Assembly: GCA_946699065.1 (NCBI GenBank)
Contig: CAMPDV010000195.1
Span: 124,001-188,000, forward strand
Direction: 5' to 3'
Length of the DNA stretch: 64,000 bases
Origin: Loxodes magnus
Taxonomy: Eukaryota > Ciliophora > Karyorelictea > Loxodida > Loxodidae
Made by a program: the position numbers and the translations under genes. Below are positions 1-13,300 of this stretch, piece by piece. The notes beneath the pieces were generated by a model. The model made no database searches. It was not told the DNA's origin and was given only the letters and a program-made list of their open reading frames with translations. Position 1 is the first letter of the stretch. Each line of letters opens with the position of its first letter.

Positions 1-842
1 TCCGATCATGCCCTATAGAAGACAAGACTTACAAAGGATGCTAACACTGTGGAAGACTTCAGAAAATAATTTTTTTGACTTAAAAAATCTTTATTAAAAA
101 GCTGCGCGCCATTGAGGTGCTACGTGCTCTCTAATCTAATTTATTTATTATTTATGACTATTTAAATTATTTAGTTATATATCATAATTATAGTTTTATA
201 TTAACTTTGCTATAATTATCATTATGATATCTTAATTTTTATCAACTAAGTTATTTTAATCAATTTTTAGATTAGAAGGATATATATTTCTTATTACTTA
301 ATTTCAATTATTAAATTCAACTTATTCCAATTATTTGTCTGTTTCAATCTTTAATTAGATAACATTAACTGGAATCTCAAAGCAGACTGGCTGTAGACAT
401 ATGAGGCAAAGAACAGAGCTAAGTAAGAGTGATAATGAATGGTAGTGTATCTTTTTAGTTATTTAGCTTGTGGAACAATAATTTTCTTTATAGTTGTTAA
501 TCTTAATATTTATTACTTATTTCAGTTTCTAGTTAATTTTTTAAAATAAATGGTTTGATTAGCTCTTATTATAGCTTATCTATCTTTATTTCAATTTATA
601 TAGAAATTAGTATTTCTAAGAATGTTTAGTATTCTAAAATTATTATTATTAATTCAGAAATTTCTTTATTTTAGATATTAATTTAATTACTTTATCTGCA
701 AGCAAAACATTAAAGGTAGGAATATAAATTTGAAAGATGTAGATATTTTATAAATTTTTCATAATGAAAATAAGGATGTAATTCATGAGTAAAATTATTA
801 TTTTATTATTATATATATATATTAAATAATACTTACCTTCAA
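1..842. other. AT-rich spacer with a possible short coding remnant at its left end
   Basis: The first ~130 bases are less AT-rich than the rest and stay open on the plus strand under UAR=Gln/UGA=Trp, reading SDHALQKTRLTKDANTV onwards. This could be the end of a gene or retroelement that starts outside the window, but I recognise no motif. From about 140 to 842 the DNA is AT-rich with no convincing coding signal. A short mixed-composition patch at 375-450 is also unexplained. Confidence 0.4.
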
Positions 843-1028
843 GAAGGCTTTTTATACCATCTCCTCAAAGTACCAGAGAAAAACTGAAGCACTTTCTTCT
901 ACCACATCTTCACTTTAATTAGTCCAACCTTCTTTATTTTTAATGGAAACTAGACTCATAACACAAACATTCAGACTACACAAAACCAAATTCACTGATC
1001 AAACGAACATGATATAATAATACACTCA

Positions 1029-1957
1029 ATGGGAAAAGGATATCAATATATCTATGATTGGACTGACTTCACTAAAAGGAGGAGCATAAAATAAGAAAGG
1101 AATGAAGTGGTAAAAAAAGTCACAACCTAAGCAATAATTTAACAAGAGAATTAACAAATTATTTCAGGAAACATCCCTGAAGACTAAATGGTAAGTCTAC
1201 TAAAATACCTAGACTAAGAAGTGATACAAGTGTTTAGGAATCAAATATGGAGCGAGTACGGACAAGCAGTGGCAAAATTCATTATTAATTAAAATGGAAT
1301 AGTATATTTGGACTTCAACAATGAAGAAAGATACTATCAATTCGCTTAATTCATGGAATGAACATTCAAAGGCGTTAGAATTTCTATCTAAGGAAGAAAC
1401 TTATTAGAATACTTTGACATTCATAATTACCCAGTTTACTTCATAATAAACGAATATTCAAACATGAAGGAAGAAATGGAGAAAATGAGACAATATGGAA
1501 AATCTAGAGGAGAGATATAGCATAAATACCCAAACACTACAATGCTAACAGGTAGCAGTGCAGTGTACTTAGATTTAAAGGATATAGACGAAGCAAAGAG
1601 GATACCAGAAGTAATAGACCTGAACGGAAACAAAATGAGAATACTTTACCCAGTAAATTTTATTTGCTGCCTATGAATTTGAAAGGACACACAGACCAAC
1701 AATGTAAAAGGGTGGAAGCAGCAAAAAGGAAAAAACTACATACAAGAGAATTAGATAAGTTTGAAGGAGAAGTTAAATTAACAATAAACAAACCAGAATT
1801 AAAAGCAAATCAAGCAAATAAGAGGATAATTGAAGAAGGAGAGTAAATGATTATATAGGAAGAAAGGGAAGAAAAGAAAGAAATAAAACGAGGAGAATAG
1901 AAAAATAATTAAAACTACTAAAGAATTAAATAATAAAAAGCTTTTTATGCTAAATGA
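1029..1957 (+). pseudogene. LINE A ORF1, nucleic-acid-binding protein with CCHC remnant
   Basis: The first frame opens at ATG 1029 (HSMGKGYQYIYDWTDF; it stays open back to about 843) and runs to about 1665. The reading then shifts one frame. The join falls in what should be a CCHC zinc knuckle: FICC in the first frame and KGHTDQQCKR in the second give the C..C....H....C pattern only if one base is lost or gained. A lysine/glutamate-rich tail follows to TGA 1955-1957. One internal TGA falls at a plausible Trp (FMEWTF, about 1350) and two more lie upstream of the ATG. ORF1 proteins bind the element RNA and act as chaperones in retrotransposition; that role is inferred from position and knuckle. 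The upstream start is uncertain. Confidence 0.65.
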
Positions 1958-3790
1958 ATAAATAAGAATTATTTTTCATCAAAATGGAATTGGACATATG
2001 TAAGACAGAGGGATAGAGAAATGTTCATAGAACTAAAAAAAATAAAAACAATCAACTATATAATAAGATATAATATAAAACAAATCAGAGAAAAGGATAA
2101 GATAAATGATGGTAAAAATGCTAAACTCTAACAGAAGAAATAAGAAACAAACAAAATAGCATAATGAAGTATGTAAGGAAAAGCATAAATAAAGAAAAGA
2201 AACAAAAAGAAATAGAACAAGCTCAAGAAAAAAAGAATGGGATGCAAGATAAAAGTGAGAAGTAAGAAGCAAACTGAAACAAAATTTAATTAGAATTTAC
2301 TATGCTAAGAAACCAAAAAACAAAAATGAACAATTACCAACAACAATTAATAGGAAAAGGCAAAAGAAGAAGAATAGAATAGATTAGAAGAAGGAAAAAA
2401 TAGATAATAAGAGAAAAAGATAAAAAAGGGAAATGAACTAATAATGAAAGAATATGGAAGCAGAGAATGAAAGATAATATGAAGGAAAGATGTAGAAGGT
2501 AGATGAATAAAAAGAAGAAAGTGGTGAGGAGGAAGCAGAGGAGATGGGTGAAAAAGAAGAATAAGAATAAATCATAAAAATAGAGACAGCAAATGTTAGG
2601 GGAGTTAGAAGTGCAAAAGAGGCACTAGCCAAATTCATGACTTAAAAAAGTATCCACATAATGGCAATAAGAGATTTAGATTGAAGGCTAAAAAGATATG
2701 TGTAATATAGCAGGATATAAAAATTTAATAAATGTGGGCTCAAAAAAAGGGAAATGAGTAGCATTATATATTAGAAACGACATATGTAAGGAGATTAGAA
2801 AAATATAGAATGAAGTCAACCAAATTACGCTTTTTGGAGGAGCGAGAGTGATGGCCATTGAAATAATGAGAAAACTGGCAGTAATAAATATATATGCACC
2901 TGTGGCAAACGACAACGAATAATATGAGCCATTCTATAATTTAGTGAATGAATTTAAACTATAAGCAATAGAAAAAGGACTTAATGTAATGATCATAGGA
3001 GATTGAAATGCACACTTAGAGAAATGATTACCTAAGAAAGCAAAATCAGCTGGACAAATAATGCTACAGTTCATGGAACAGAATAATTTAGTATGCCTAG
3101 ACCCAATTGAAATAGATACTTTTGTTCACTAAAACAATAAATATAAAATAGATTACTTTTTAATTGAAGAGATAATGAGAGAAAAGGCGATAAAAAGTGA
3201 TTTTTATTACTCATACGTAATAGGGATCATAGACCCGGTATTATATAACTTAAGATTTGTAAAGAAATTAGAAAACCATAAAAGATAACAAAAATAAATT
3301 ACCTACTATTAAAGTAAAAAGAGATCTAAGAAAAACTTGAAAGATTTATACAAGAAAATGTCTAAGAAGAAGAAATTGATAGCCTAAACGGTACGTAGAC
3401 TTATAAATGATGAAATAAAAAGATATAAGAAGGAGTTTAATGGTATTTGGAACAGTTAAAACATAAAACTTTAAGATATATAAATACTCAGAAACAACAA
3501 ATTAATGTAATAAAATATTCAGAAAATGCAGCAAACAATTAAAATAAAGCGTAAAGAACAACGAAGAAATAAATGAAAATCAATAAAATAAGAAATTTAG
3601 AGAATACTAAAGAGTAAGACAAGAATACATTTAATCAAGAAAAAAAGATAAAAGAAACTAACTTAACCTATTTATGGACAATGTAAATAAAGGAAACCTG
3701 ACAGAAAAGTGGAAGAAACTAAAAAACTGCTTAAAAAAAAATAACTAGTGAGTACCCTTATCAAAAGAAGATGTTAAGACTTTTGGGGAC
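1947..3790 (+). pseudogene. LINE A ORF2, endonuclease part, truncated before the RT
   Basis: Starts at ATG 1947, overlapping the end of ORF1 by 11 bases. The first ~200 codons are lysine/glutamate-rich. The endonuclease follows: IETANVRG near 2580, GYKNLINVGSKKGKW at 2715-2757, RKLAVINIYAPVANDN at about 2868-2917, and the catalytic GDWNAH at 2998-3015. A frame change near 2690 separates the first EN strand from the rest. TGA stands at the Trp positions of KGKW (2755), GDWNAH (3001) and EKWLPK. The linker continues to about 3700, shifts frame, and fades at the junction with the cysteine-rich pseudogene. The family cleaves target DNA to prime reverse transcription; this copy lacks the polymerase and cannot act. 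Confidence 0.75.
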
Positions 3791-5750
3791 GAACAAACTC
3801 TCGAGAAATCAAATAAGTAACTCTTAGAACAATGATCGACGCATTTATTATCTTATAAAAATTTTGAATTTGAACAACTAAAACAGTCAAGGCCGTTTTA
3901 AGAGCATGAATCGCAAAAATCAATACTTTCTTAGCAAGGTTTGCATTAGAAATAAAAATTGAGTCAATAGCCATCTTAACAGATGGAGCAAAGTTGCTTG
4001 TCTTAACTGCATTGATCACAATTTGATATAGCGAAATTGCAAGGAGAACAAAATCCGTTTTCATCAAAATCTTATTCAGATACAGAGCATTATAAACCAC
4101 ATCTGTTACTAAAATATCCAAGCTTAAAAGGATAAAAGCAAGAGAAACATAAGGAAGAATTACATAACTTACAGTTTTCTGAAATATTTGAACAAGAAAG
4201 ACAATCTATGTCATCTTATAAAAAAAATCCTTCGCTGCACTTTGAACACTTAAGGCCATCTTCCGTACACTAGACACAATTTTCCAAAGCAGAAGAACAA
4301 GCTTAGCATAGTCTAGTATTGTCTTTATCTTGTTCAGAATTTGGACAGTGGCTTGAGCATTTCTTTATTTAATACTATAATTTAAAAGGACTGAAGCATT
4401 CAAGACAAGGAACTCCTCCTACTTAACAACTTTTGCAGTTAGTATCAGTGCATTGATGACATTAGAAATCGTTTCCTATGTAGAATCCTTCGTTGCACTT
4501 TGAACACTTAAGACCATTATACTACATTCTATGCAGTTGTTAATAACTTATTCGCAAGGTTCGCAGATTTTTTAGCTATTTTTATCCTAATGTGTTAATG
4601 GACAGATATAAATGCAAGTATTGTTGTATAGATATTTCGCGTAACATTCTATGCATTTTATTTCATCGCATGTTTTACAGTCTGTAATACTATAACAGTT
4701 TAAGCAAGAATTTTCTATTAGAATTTTTCCATCCATACATTTATTGCATATTGTACCTTCCAGATTACAATTTTAACATCCTTGTATTGCTTTGTTACAT
4801 TTTTCACAAATAAAATCTCCGTTTTTATCTTATGAATTTTCTGAACAATTATCTTCGCATAGAAGATCAATTGTTAAGTATTTCGGATACTAGCATTAAG
4901 CACATTATTGCCGATAGCAGGATTTACAGAAAGGTATTATTTTTTCACATAATTCACATTCAAAAGGATTTGTACTTGATTCGACATAATTTTAGTCGCA
5001 TTTGCATTGGTTTATTATATCAAGATGTTAGTTTTATCTACATGTTAAGCAGTTTGTTGAATGAGATCCATTGCATGTAAGACATCTACTATCACATGCT
5101 TAACATTGTACTAAACTTGATATATCACATCAGCCACTAGAACAGCTATCTTCGCACGGATTTTACTTAGAAGAATCTTGAAATTAATTTATGGTGAATT
5201 ATTTATTATTAATTCAAAATCTAAAATCGTACATTCAACCTTATAGATAATATTAAATCCCAGCCCCTAACTTTATAATGGAATTTTATGTAAAAGAAAA
5301 ATAAGTTCCTACGTTCGCCGATTACCAGGTTGCCTACAGATGATTTTTATTTTTAGCATAGCCTCAGTCAAATTACGTTCCTTATTATTATATTACGAGA
5401 AAAATTCATGTGCTGCAAATTCCAAAATATGTAACTTTCTCGCCACTAAATGTATTACTTCTTATTCACATTCCTTCTTAAATATCTCTAAATCTTATAT
5501 CAAATTCATTTCAATCAGATCCTTCATTCAAACTAAAAATAGTATTTGCATTTCAGTCACAAAATTCAAATCTTATTCAGCAACTAATAGCTCATGCAGT
5601 TTATGAGTTTACAGAAGGGTCATAGTTAAGATTAGAAAATTAATAAGTAGAGAAGTTGGTTCCTGAAAAGTAAGTTGGAGTATTATCTAAAAGTTATAAA
5701 CTCTAGGGATACGATTTTTATATTAGTAAGAGAATAAATGTAAGTCACAT
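3784..5750 (-). pseudogene. Truncated cysteine-rich surface protein (paralog 1)
   Basis: Starts at ATG 5750 with MWLTFILLLI, a signal-peptide-like N-terminus whose second codon is TGA. A lectin/LamG-like domain follows, with TGA at many aromatic positions (TAWAISCWIRFEF, CSTWIFLVIQQQG, GWMYDFRFWINN). After it come about 400 residues of CxxC repeats with conserved SEQDKD and EDGLKCSKC segments. A one-base loss near 4514-4526 shifts the frame between ECS and GLKCSKC. Homology to the two intact paralogs ends around 3784 (CVDHCSKSYLFDFSRVC), so the last repeats, the membrane region and the tail are missing and LINE A sequence takes over. It is more divergent than the other two copies and its 5' leader differs from theirs. 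Confidence 0.85.
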
Positions 5751-8700
5751 TTTTTTCTTAAAGTTTAAATTAGAAAATAAATCTATTTTTCATAACTCAT
5801 TTTAAAAATAGTTTAGGACTTTCTTTCTATTTGCGCAATGTTTCTCTATTTTTATATATAACTTCTAAACTCCTAGCTTAAGGTTATTGAACTTATATGC
5901 TTCAAATATTAGTTTTTACTTAGATTTAATAATCTCTATATTAATGAAAAGAGATTTAAGTTATGTCTAATTTTTAATTAATATTCTTTTATTTATTTTA
6001 TTTGGATTAATAAATAAAGCTTTTATAATCTAGGATTTTTCCTTTATCTTATAAATGGTATAAAAGACACAACCTTCATTCATCCCTTCTTAGTCTTTTA
6101 GGAAAATTATTTTAACCTCCTTTAATATAAAAATAGTTCTGTATTTTTAGCTTGAATAGCAAAGATATTGATAGCTAGTTAATTAGAATTAAGGTTTTAT
6201 TATTTTATCAATCAAAGATTAATCTTTTAATAGGTTCATTAGTATTAGTTCTATCCAAAATCAAATTTATGAAATATACTCTTTATACCATGTTTATATC
6301 AATGCTACTAAAATCGATGAAGTATGATTGTATTAAAGTTATAATTGTGTAAAGTGATTGTTTAAATAGGCTAATATGCATAGATATTTCATAAACCTAT
6401 TATATTATTAATCTAGCTTCTTCTTTATTTGCTTCAGTGCTTGCTAAATTAAAAAAGTCTACTTTATTAATCCTAAAAGTACAAGTAAGCTAGTCTTTCT
6501 TTGATATACTTGATTTAAAAGTATTTAAGCAATCTGATAAATAGTAAATTTAAGATATGCTATTAGCTTTAATTCTAATATGCTTTAGTTCTCTTTAATT
6601 TATTTATTTAATAGTAGAGGAAAACTAAATATTTTATTTTCAATCAGATGGTAAAGTTAATTTAGGTGAAAGTTCTTAATAGAAAAATAAAAAAGATAGC
6701 ATTAAAGATAATTTAGTTATATTAAGCTATTAACTAAATAGCTACAATAAAAAAGCAATACATCTATGCTTTTATTTAAATAAGAATATAAAGTTAAAGA
6801 TTAAAGCAACTTAATTTTAACCTAGCAGCAATAAAAAATAGAAGCTTCTGCTTTTGTTTTTAAAGTAATTATGTTATAATTAAAATATATCATAACCATC
6901 TACCAAAACCTTTATTTTACTCTGGTTTTGAAAATTGGACAAAGGTATTTTTTATTAATTATATATACTTAAAGTTCAAGTTTTGATAGAGAGTGATTGA
7001 CTATATTACTAGGTTTTCTTTCTGTATTTTTATAGCTACCTAAAAATAGCTATACCATATTATTTCTTTAAATTTTAAAATTTAAATTTAAGCATTTTCT
7101 TGTAAAATTGCTTGCGTTTTTTAACTGTGAGTTATTTAAAATTATTTTGACTATTTTAAGTTGCTCTATTCTTTAATGGAATGCTTCTTAAAATATATTC
7201 AGATATTTAAAATTGTCTGTTTAATAGTTCTTGATATCCTTTTACTTTTATTCTAATAAGCTCTTGAAAAATAATAATAACTATTATATTCGTCTAACTA
7301 TATTTTAGTTATCAATCACAATTTCTAATTTCTTTTACCTTAGCAAGTTAATTTTTTAGTTATCAATACTTTATATTTACATAGCTAGGTGATTCTAGAT
7401 TTATTTAATTAAAAGAAATTTCTATTTGTATTGCTTGCTTTATTGCTACTAGCTTCATTTATTTTTAATTAGCCACTTTAATTTTCTCTATCTTTCAAAT
7501 AAAATCTATAAAAGTTAAGCAAAAATAGAATTTTATGATTTATAACTTAAGTTTTGAGTTTTCAGACTCATCAAGAGCAAATAAATAGATGCTTATCTTA
7601 ACTTTATTTACTAAAGTTTCTTTTAGCTCTATCTTTATGAAGTAACTTCGATACAAAGAATCCTTATTAATTTATACTATGAAATACACTTAAAATAGCT
7701 ATTTTGCATCTTTTTATCCAAAGACCAATTTAATTAAAATTGCTTAGAGTGTAATAGTTTTTCCTAATTTCTTAGAATTTAAAAGTTGCCTAACAAGTAT
7801 TAAAAGTTGCCAATTAGTTAACTAGCTTAAATGTTTTAGAATATTAAGTCTTTAAAGATAGTCTAATATAGGATTACATAAGAGACTTCAATACTTTAAG
7901 TTTATTAATTTAATATTATTGCTTGTCTAGAATTTAACCCTTTAGGTATATAACTTTTGTCTTTCATAAATTAAATTTTATTATATAGCAGCTTAAGATC
8001 TATGCTATGGGTCTAAATATAAAAGGCTTTAAATTAATTAAATCCATAAAGTTCCTTAATAACTAACAAATTTATTAATGATCCTATATAGCATAACTAG
8101 GGTTCTATAAAATTAATTTTAAACTATTTATAAAAGCAAAAAATTAATACTTGCTAAGTATAGTTAAAAGCTTCATTAATTAGCCTAATATTTTAATCTC
8201 CTAACTAATAGAAGCAACATTTATTAGTCACAATTTAAGTTTTTAATTAATTTTCATATTGTTAATTTTATATCTAAACTAAACTAAAAGGATGAGACAT
8301 AATTATCTAATGAGAGTTGATATGTAATATTAATATTTATTATCTATTGCATAATGAAAGAGTTTGTAGATAATAAGGGAACTTTTATATTTCTTCCATA
8401 TACCCTTGCTTGTATATAACTCATATATATTACTTTACTATTATTCTTTAAATAAACCAAAGCTTTTAGAAATTTAAAGTTAACTAGCATAATTAATTAT
8501 GTATAGTATTTTCAAAAATATAGCTAGAATTATATCATAGAGTAATTAACAAAACATGATAATACTAGATAAACTTATAGGATTGGATAATTATAAAACA
8601 CACCTAGCAAAACTAAGGCTTTACATTATATGTCTGGATTTCTTTTTTAAATATTATTTTAAGTTAGAAAAACTATAAAATTATCATAATCTAACTCTAT

Positions 8701-9541
8701 ATAATGTTATATATAAGAAAATTAAAGAATATGATAGATTGTATATCCAAATTCCTAAAATTAAGTTATGAGGTAAATTTATAGATAAATGACTAAGCAA
8801 TAATCATAAAATAAAGAGAAAGCTAATCTAGTTTCTATATAAATTAAATATTGCTACTATTATAAAGAAAGAGTAGACAAATAATGCTGAACTATAAAAA
8901 CAAGTCTATAGATTAAATCATTCTAAATATTAAGCTATAAAAGATATTCTCTTTTAAACCTGAAGAAGATTAAGTTTAATAATATAAGCTTTTGGAAATT
9001 ATTTTTCATTAGAAGAATTAGTTATCTAATCTAAATAATTATAAGATTAAGTTATTCATTAAGATAATTAATGCCTTTATATATAATAATTAATAATTAA
9101 ATCAAAATTGCTTTCTCATGCACCTTAGTGTATCTTCTACATTATATTTCTTTATAAAAATCAATATAATTAAGAGAGAACACTATCTTAGTTATAGATC
9201 TTAATTATCGATTATAATTTCTAAGTCTTTTCTATAGATAAATTTTATCCAAATTACTTTATACCAATCAATTATTTTTCGATTTCTGATTTTATAAGTA
9301 GATCTAATAAATCTACTGAAGTGAATATCTTTGACTAGGTACATATAACTAATCTATTTATTTTAAGCCATTTAAGTTAATTTAAAAATAGACTTCGTTT
9401 TTGCTTGAGTGTTTATTTGGAAGACAATGAATAATAAATTAAATGATTTAGAGACTTGATGATATAAGTAATTAATTAAAGCTATTTGTATAATTTAACT
9501 TTATTAATTAAAAACACATTATACACAAGGGAAAAGATTAA
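5751..9541. other. AT-rich spacer, no gene recognised
   Basis: About 3.8 kb of AT-rich DNA upstream of the paralog-1 pseudogene. I see no conserved motif, RNA gene or clear repeat boundary. A ~30-bp segment ending in AGCTACAATAAAAAAG at 6740-6755 recurs imperfectly at 14279-14294, a possible trace of an old dispersed repeat. Confidence 0.5.
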
Positions 9542-10390
9542 TCTCTTCGACTCTCAAAAAATTAACTTAGAAACCTAAAGAGAAAAGCGGCAAAAGAAAT
9601 TTAGAAAAAATAATAACAATAGGAGGAGTCAAGCTCTTCTTCAGAAGGTAAAGTTATGGTAGGATAAATAGAGATAAGTTAACCTAAAAACGAAACTAAT
9701 CAAAAACTTTAAATTTAATTAGACCAAATGTAAAAAGTAATCTCAAATTATGAAGAAACAACTTACAACTTAGGCGAAAAAATACGGGAACTTATGAGTA
9801 ACATAGAAGATTAGAACAACGAATTACTAATACTTAGAAGATAACTTATTTGTAGCAAATTAATAACGGAAGAATAACTCTGAACTTAATCATAATAAAA
9901 TTTTAAATACGACACAAAAATGGAAATAGAAAAAATACCAATAGAATTAAAAACAGAATTGAATCCAGAAAAAGAAATGATTGCTACAAGTTTCATTAAA
10001 AGATTAGAAAATATAGAAAATAAATTATCATAAAAAAGAACGAAATAAAGACAATAATACAAACTTTGTTGATGTTGCAAATCAAATCAACATATTTAAA
10101 AAAACTGTTGATAATGAAAGAAAATAAACGAATAAGAGCAGAAAAGAACATGGAGACAACTCAATAAACTATGAATAACTCCAACAGGGATCTACAAATA
10201 AAAGCTTTTTGCAAGACCACTTGAACGGTTACAGTGGTAACCTTCCACTTAATAAAAAGGTCGTGGATCACACCCACGTTAAAAAAACTGTCCGCAGGAA
10301 CTGGTTACAATTCCAGAGAATGCAAAACTCTACTAACTTTAAATATATTATTATTATTATTATTATTATAACTTTATTAATTAAAATGTA
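9542..10390 (+). CDS. Gag/ORF1-like retroelement protein with CCHC knuckle, orphan
   Basis: One frame stays open from about 9542 (first ATG 9656, MVGQIEIS) through a glutamine/serine-rich start and a coiled-coil-like stretch (LDQMQKVISNYEETTYNLGE). It then reaches a zinc knuckle at 10067-10108, CWCCKSNQHIQKNC, which fits C-x2-C-x4-H-x4-C; the residue between the first two cysteines is encoded by TGA. The frame continues through ARPLERLQWQ and CPQELVTIPENAKL to an (ATT)n run at about 10347-10367. No endonuclease, RT or protease follows. Such proteins package retroelement RNA. It may be the 5' remnant of a LINE or LTR element, or a non-autonomous element with ORF1 only. The true end is unclear because no in-frame TGA stop is evident before the microsatellite. 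Confidence 0.6.
10347..10370. repeat. (ATT)n microsatellite after the Gag-like ORF
   Basis: About seven ATT units directly follow the last protein-like codons of the orphan Gag-like ORF. Some LINE families end in short microsatellite tails rather than poly(A), so this may mark the 3' end of that element. It could also be a chance repeat in AT-rich DNA. Confidence 0.6.
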
Positions 10391-13300
10391 AATACCTTTA
10401 ATTATTGCTTATATTTTTAGCTATTTCATATATTTAACTATATATAAGTATACCAACTCTACTCTACTATGCAGGAACTATCAAATTTTATAACTCATTC
10501 ATTAAAGCATAATCCTACAGTTAGCTATGAAGCAGCTGAATCTATTTATATCTATTATATTTAATATCTTTATTAAACATAAAAACTCTAGGATATTTAA
10601 GGACTGTGAGAAATAGTTTAAGCTATTTAAGATAATAAGAATTTGATAAAGTTATTTGTATTATAATTTCAGAAATATATTAGAGGCTTTTTGAAATTAA
10701 TAGGAAATAATTTATATAGTCACCTTTTAAATATAATTTTATATATATATCTTTAGTTAACTACAAGATATTTAATAGGACATCTACTTGCCAATTATCT
10801 ATTATTGATTTATCTTCTTTCTTAAACTCTCTTTTTTGATATATTCAAAAATAAAACAATCAGTTAAGAACTTTACGTGGGAAAAATAATTAAAGCTGTA
10901 AGCGTATGAGAGGATGCTAAAATGATTAAGATCTTTGTTCAAATAAAAGTAAAATAAATAATAGTGTTGCTTCAATGGAAAGCTTCTATTTAGCATTTAA
11001 TAACTATATGATGTTTTTATACTAACTAGATATATATTTTAAGTTATATAATAAACAATTAGAAATATGCTTTTATTTGATAAATTAACCTCTAACCTAT
11101 ATATATTTTAGAGCTAGCCCTAAGAATATCTAATTGAATTGAAAAGCAATATAGTAAAGATGGTAATATCTAATTTATTTCTAAATATCTTAGTTTGTCC
11201 TTAATATTAGTCATTTATTATAATCCTAAGAGCAGGTTATATAAATTAAATTTAAATATAAATGTAAGCCTCTAAATGGGTTACAGTTAATTAGATTCTA
11301 GATTAATAGATTGTGGTTGGTTATATTAAACATAAAGAAATACTCTCTATGCTTTTAATTCTATATATAAACATTTCTAATATGAACTATTCAAATGTTT
11401 TAACTTAAGGAAATTTTTATAAAATTGGATTAAGATATCAAAGCGAGTAAAGCTATAATGAACAATAAGCAACAAGTTTGGGGAATATAAAATTATCAAA
11501 TTATTGAATAAAAGAAAATTTTACATTTAGTGAATTAAGCTAATATAAAGCACTTGGGACTCTTTATCATTTCAAAATATTAAGACAAAATGAATAAGCA
11601 AGCTTTAGTAAATTAAGACCTTAAAAATAATTAAAATAAAAGTCAACAAATTATTTATTTTATTTAAAAAATATCGAAACAAAAGAAAAATTTAATAAAG
11701 AGTTAAAAGATAAAATAATTATAAAGAATAGCCCTTTTTATTTTAAAATTTTATTGATCCAATTTAAATTCTGCAAGCAAGTATTAACTAGAATATCTCA
11801 CACTCCATATTATTATTATGAAAATAAATTTAGTTAAGGATTATGAAAAAATTAACTAATTATATCTTAGCATTAGATAAAATTAAATATTTGAAATAAA
11901 TTTTATTATAAATGTTTTCACCCTTATCTAAAACTACTAAAAGCAAAGATTATATTTTCTTTAAAAGAAGAATGAGAATATAGTTAAAAGAAGTTTATTT
12001 TAGTCATATTTAAGTGAGTTAAAGATTATAATTTTATCTATACAATTATTAAGTCAAGTATTTTAAATCATCTAATCTTATAATTTAGAAATTTATCTCA
12101 ATTCTATTTCTTTAGTCTTAGATCTTTTCATTTTAAAAATATTATTTATTTAAAAAGATTGAGAGTTAGAGATTTTCTTTTTCTTTCGTTTTTTCATTTT
12201 AACGAATGATAAAAATTTTTCTTATAACTATAACTTCAGATAAATAGACTAACACCTGCTCTTTTCTTCTTCTATTTTCAATTGATTAAAAATAATTTTT
12301 TATTTTTAAACTCTGCTACTTTGTTAATATTGATATCCTTCCAGTCAGAGCACCAATATATTTGATGTAATTACTTACTTATTTGGTATATTTATTTATA
12401 ATTTCTTAGATTAATATTAAAAGACGTACAACTTCTTAAAAATTAAAAAATATTCAAGCTGCCTCTTTATCATTCTCTGATGGCTTTATCGTATAAATTA
12501 GATTAAAGATATTATTAAATTACTGCTTCTTAAGTGGCTTCTAAGAAGAGAGTGTTTCTAAATTAAAAAAGATTATCTCTTATTAGTTTTATTTAATGTA
12601 TACTACCAAAATGGTATTTTCTTTTTTCTTCTTAAATATTTTTAACTCGCAGCTTAACAATAAAAATTTTAAATAATTTATTTAGGTTTTGAATACAGCT
12701 TATTTTTAATCTTTTATGAAACTTTATAATTCTTCTAAGTTCTTTCATAAATTGCTATATCACTTAGATTTTAAAGACTCATCTTAAATTATTTATAAAG
12801 TTTAAATATTTTCTTTTAGACTTTAAATATTTTTCTTCTTTTATTATAACCCTTTAAAAAAACGTTTGTATATTTAGTTATTTAGATAGTTATTTGAGTA
12901 AATACTCTCATTCTTTTACTTTAAAGTATCAAATATCAATTAATTTTCCTTTTAAATCTTAATTGATTTGCCAATTAAAAGGGTTTCTTTTTAGTATCTT
13001 CATTATAAATTTAAATATATCCCTGAAAAAGTTATTATGATTATCTTTTCTCTAATCAAAACTTTTTTAACTTTATTAAAATAACCATATAATAAGCAAA
13101 GGCAAGCATTCAGTATGCAAGGGGAAAAATTAGTTAGATAAAATTTAATTTAAGTGACCAGCTTTTTATTTATACACTCTAAAAGCTAACTATTTTCCAA
13201 GATCTATAACTCAGCAGTTTATACTATTAATTTTTTATTTAATAAAGCAGCAGTGAATTATTAATCCCTAAAGAATATATTTAAAAGAAATAAATAATTT

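Larger units (their letters stand above)
843..3830 (+). mobile_element. LINE A: decayed, 3'-truncated non-LTR retrotransposon
   Basis: Two consecutive plus-strand ORFs with LINE order: ORF1 ending in a zinc-knuckle region, then ORF2 with an apurinic-type endonuclease domain. No reverse transcriptase follows. The sequence runs directly into a minus-strand cysteine-rich pseudogene around 3784-3830. Frame changes near 1665, 2690 and about 3700 show that the copy is dead. LINEs are usually truncated at the 5' end by incomplete reverse transcription, so loss of the 3' half points to a later deletion or rearrangement. It belongs to a different lineage from LINE B: the endonuclease core is GDWNAH here and GDFNA there, and only this one has an ORF1 zinc knuckle. 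Confidence 0.8.

Noticed and set aside
10209..10330. tRNA-like folds: a 4-bp/8-nt D-arm-like hairpin with GG in its loop and a 5-bp/7-nt T-arm-like hairpin
   Set aside because: No acceptor or anticodon stem can be formed, and the stretch is in frame with the Gag-like ORF and reads as normal protein, so the arms are probably chance.
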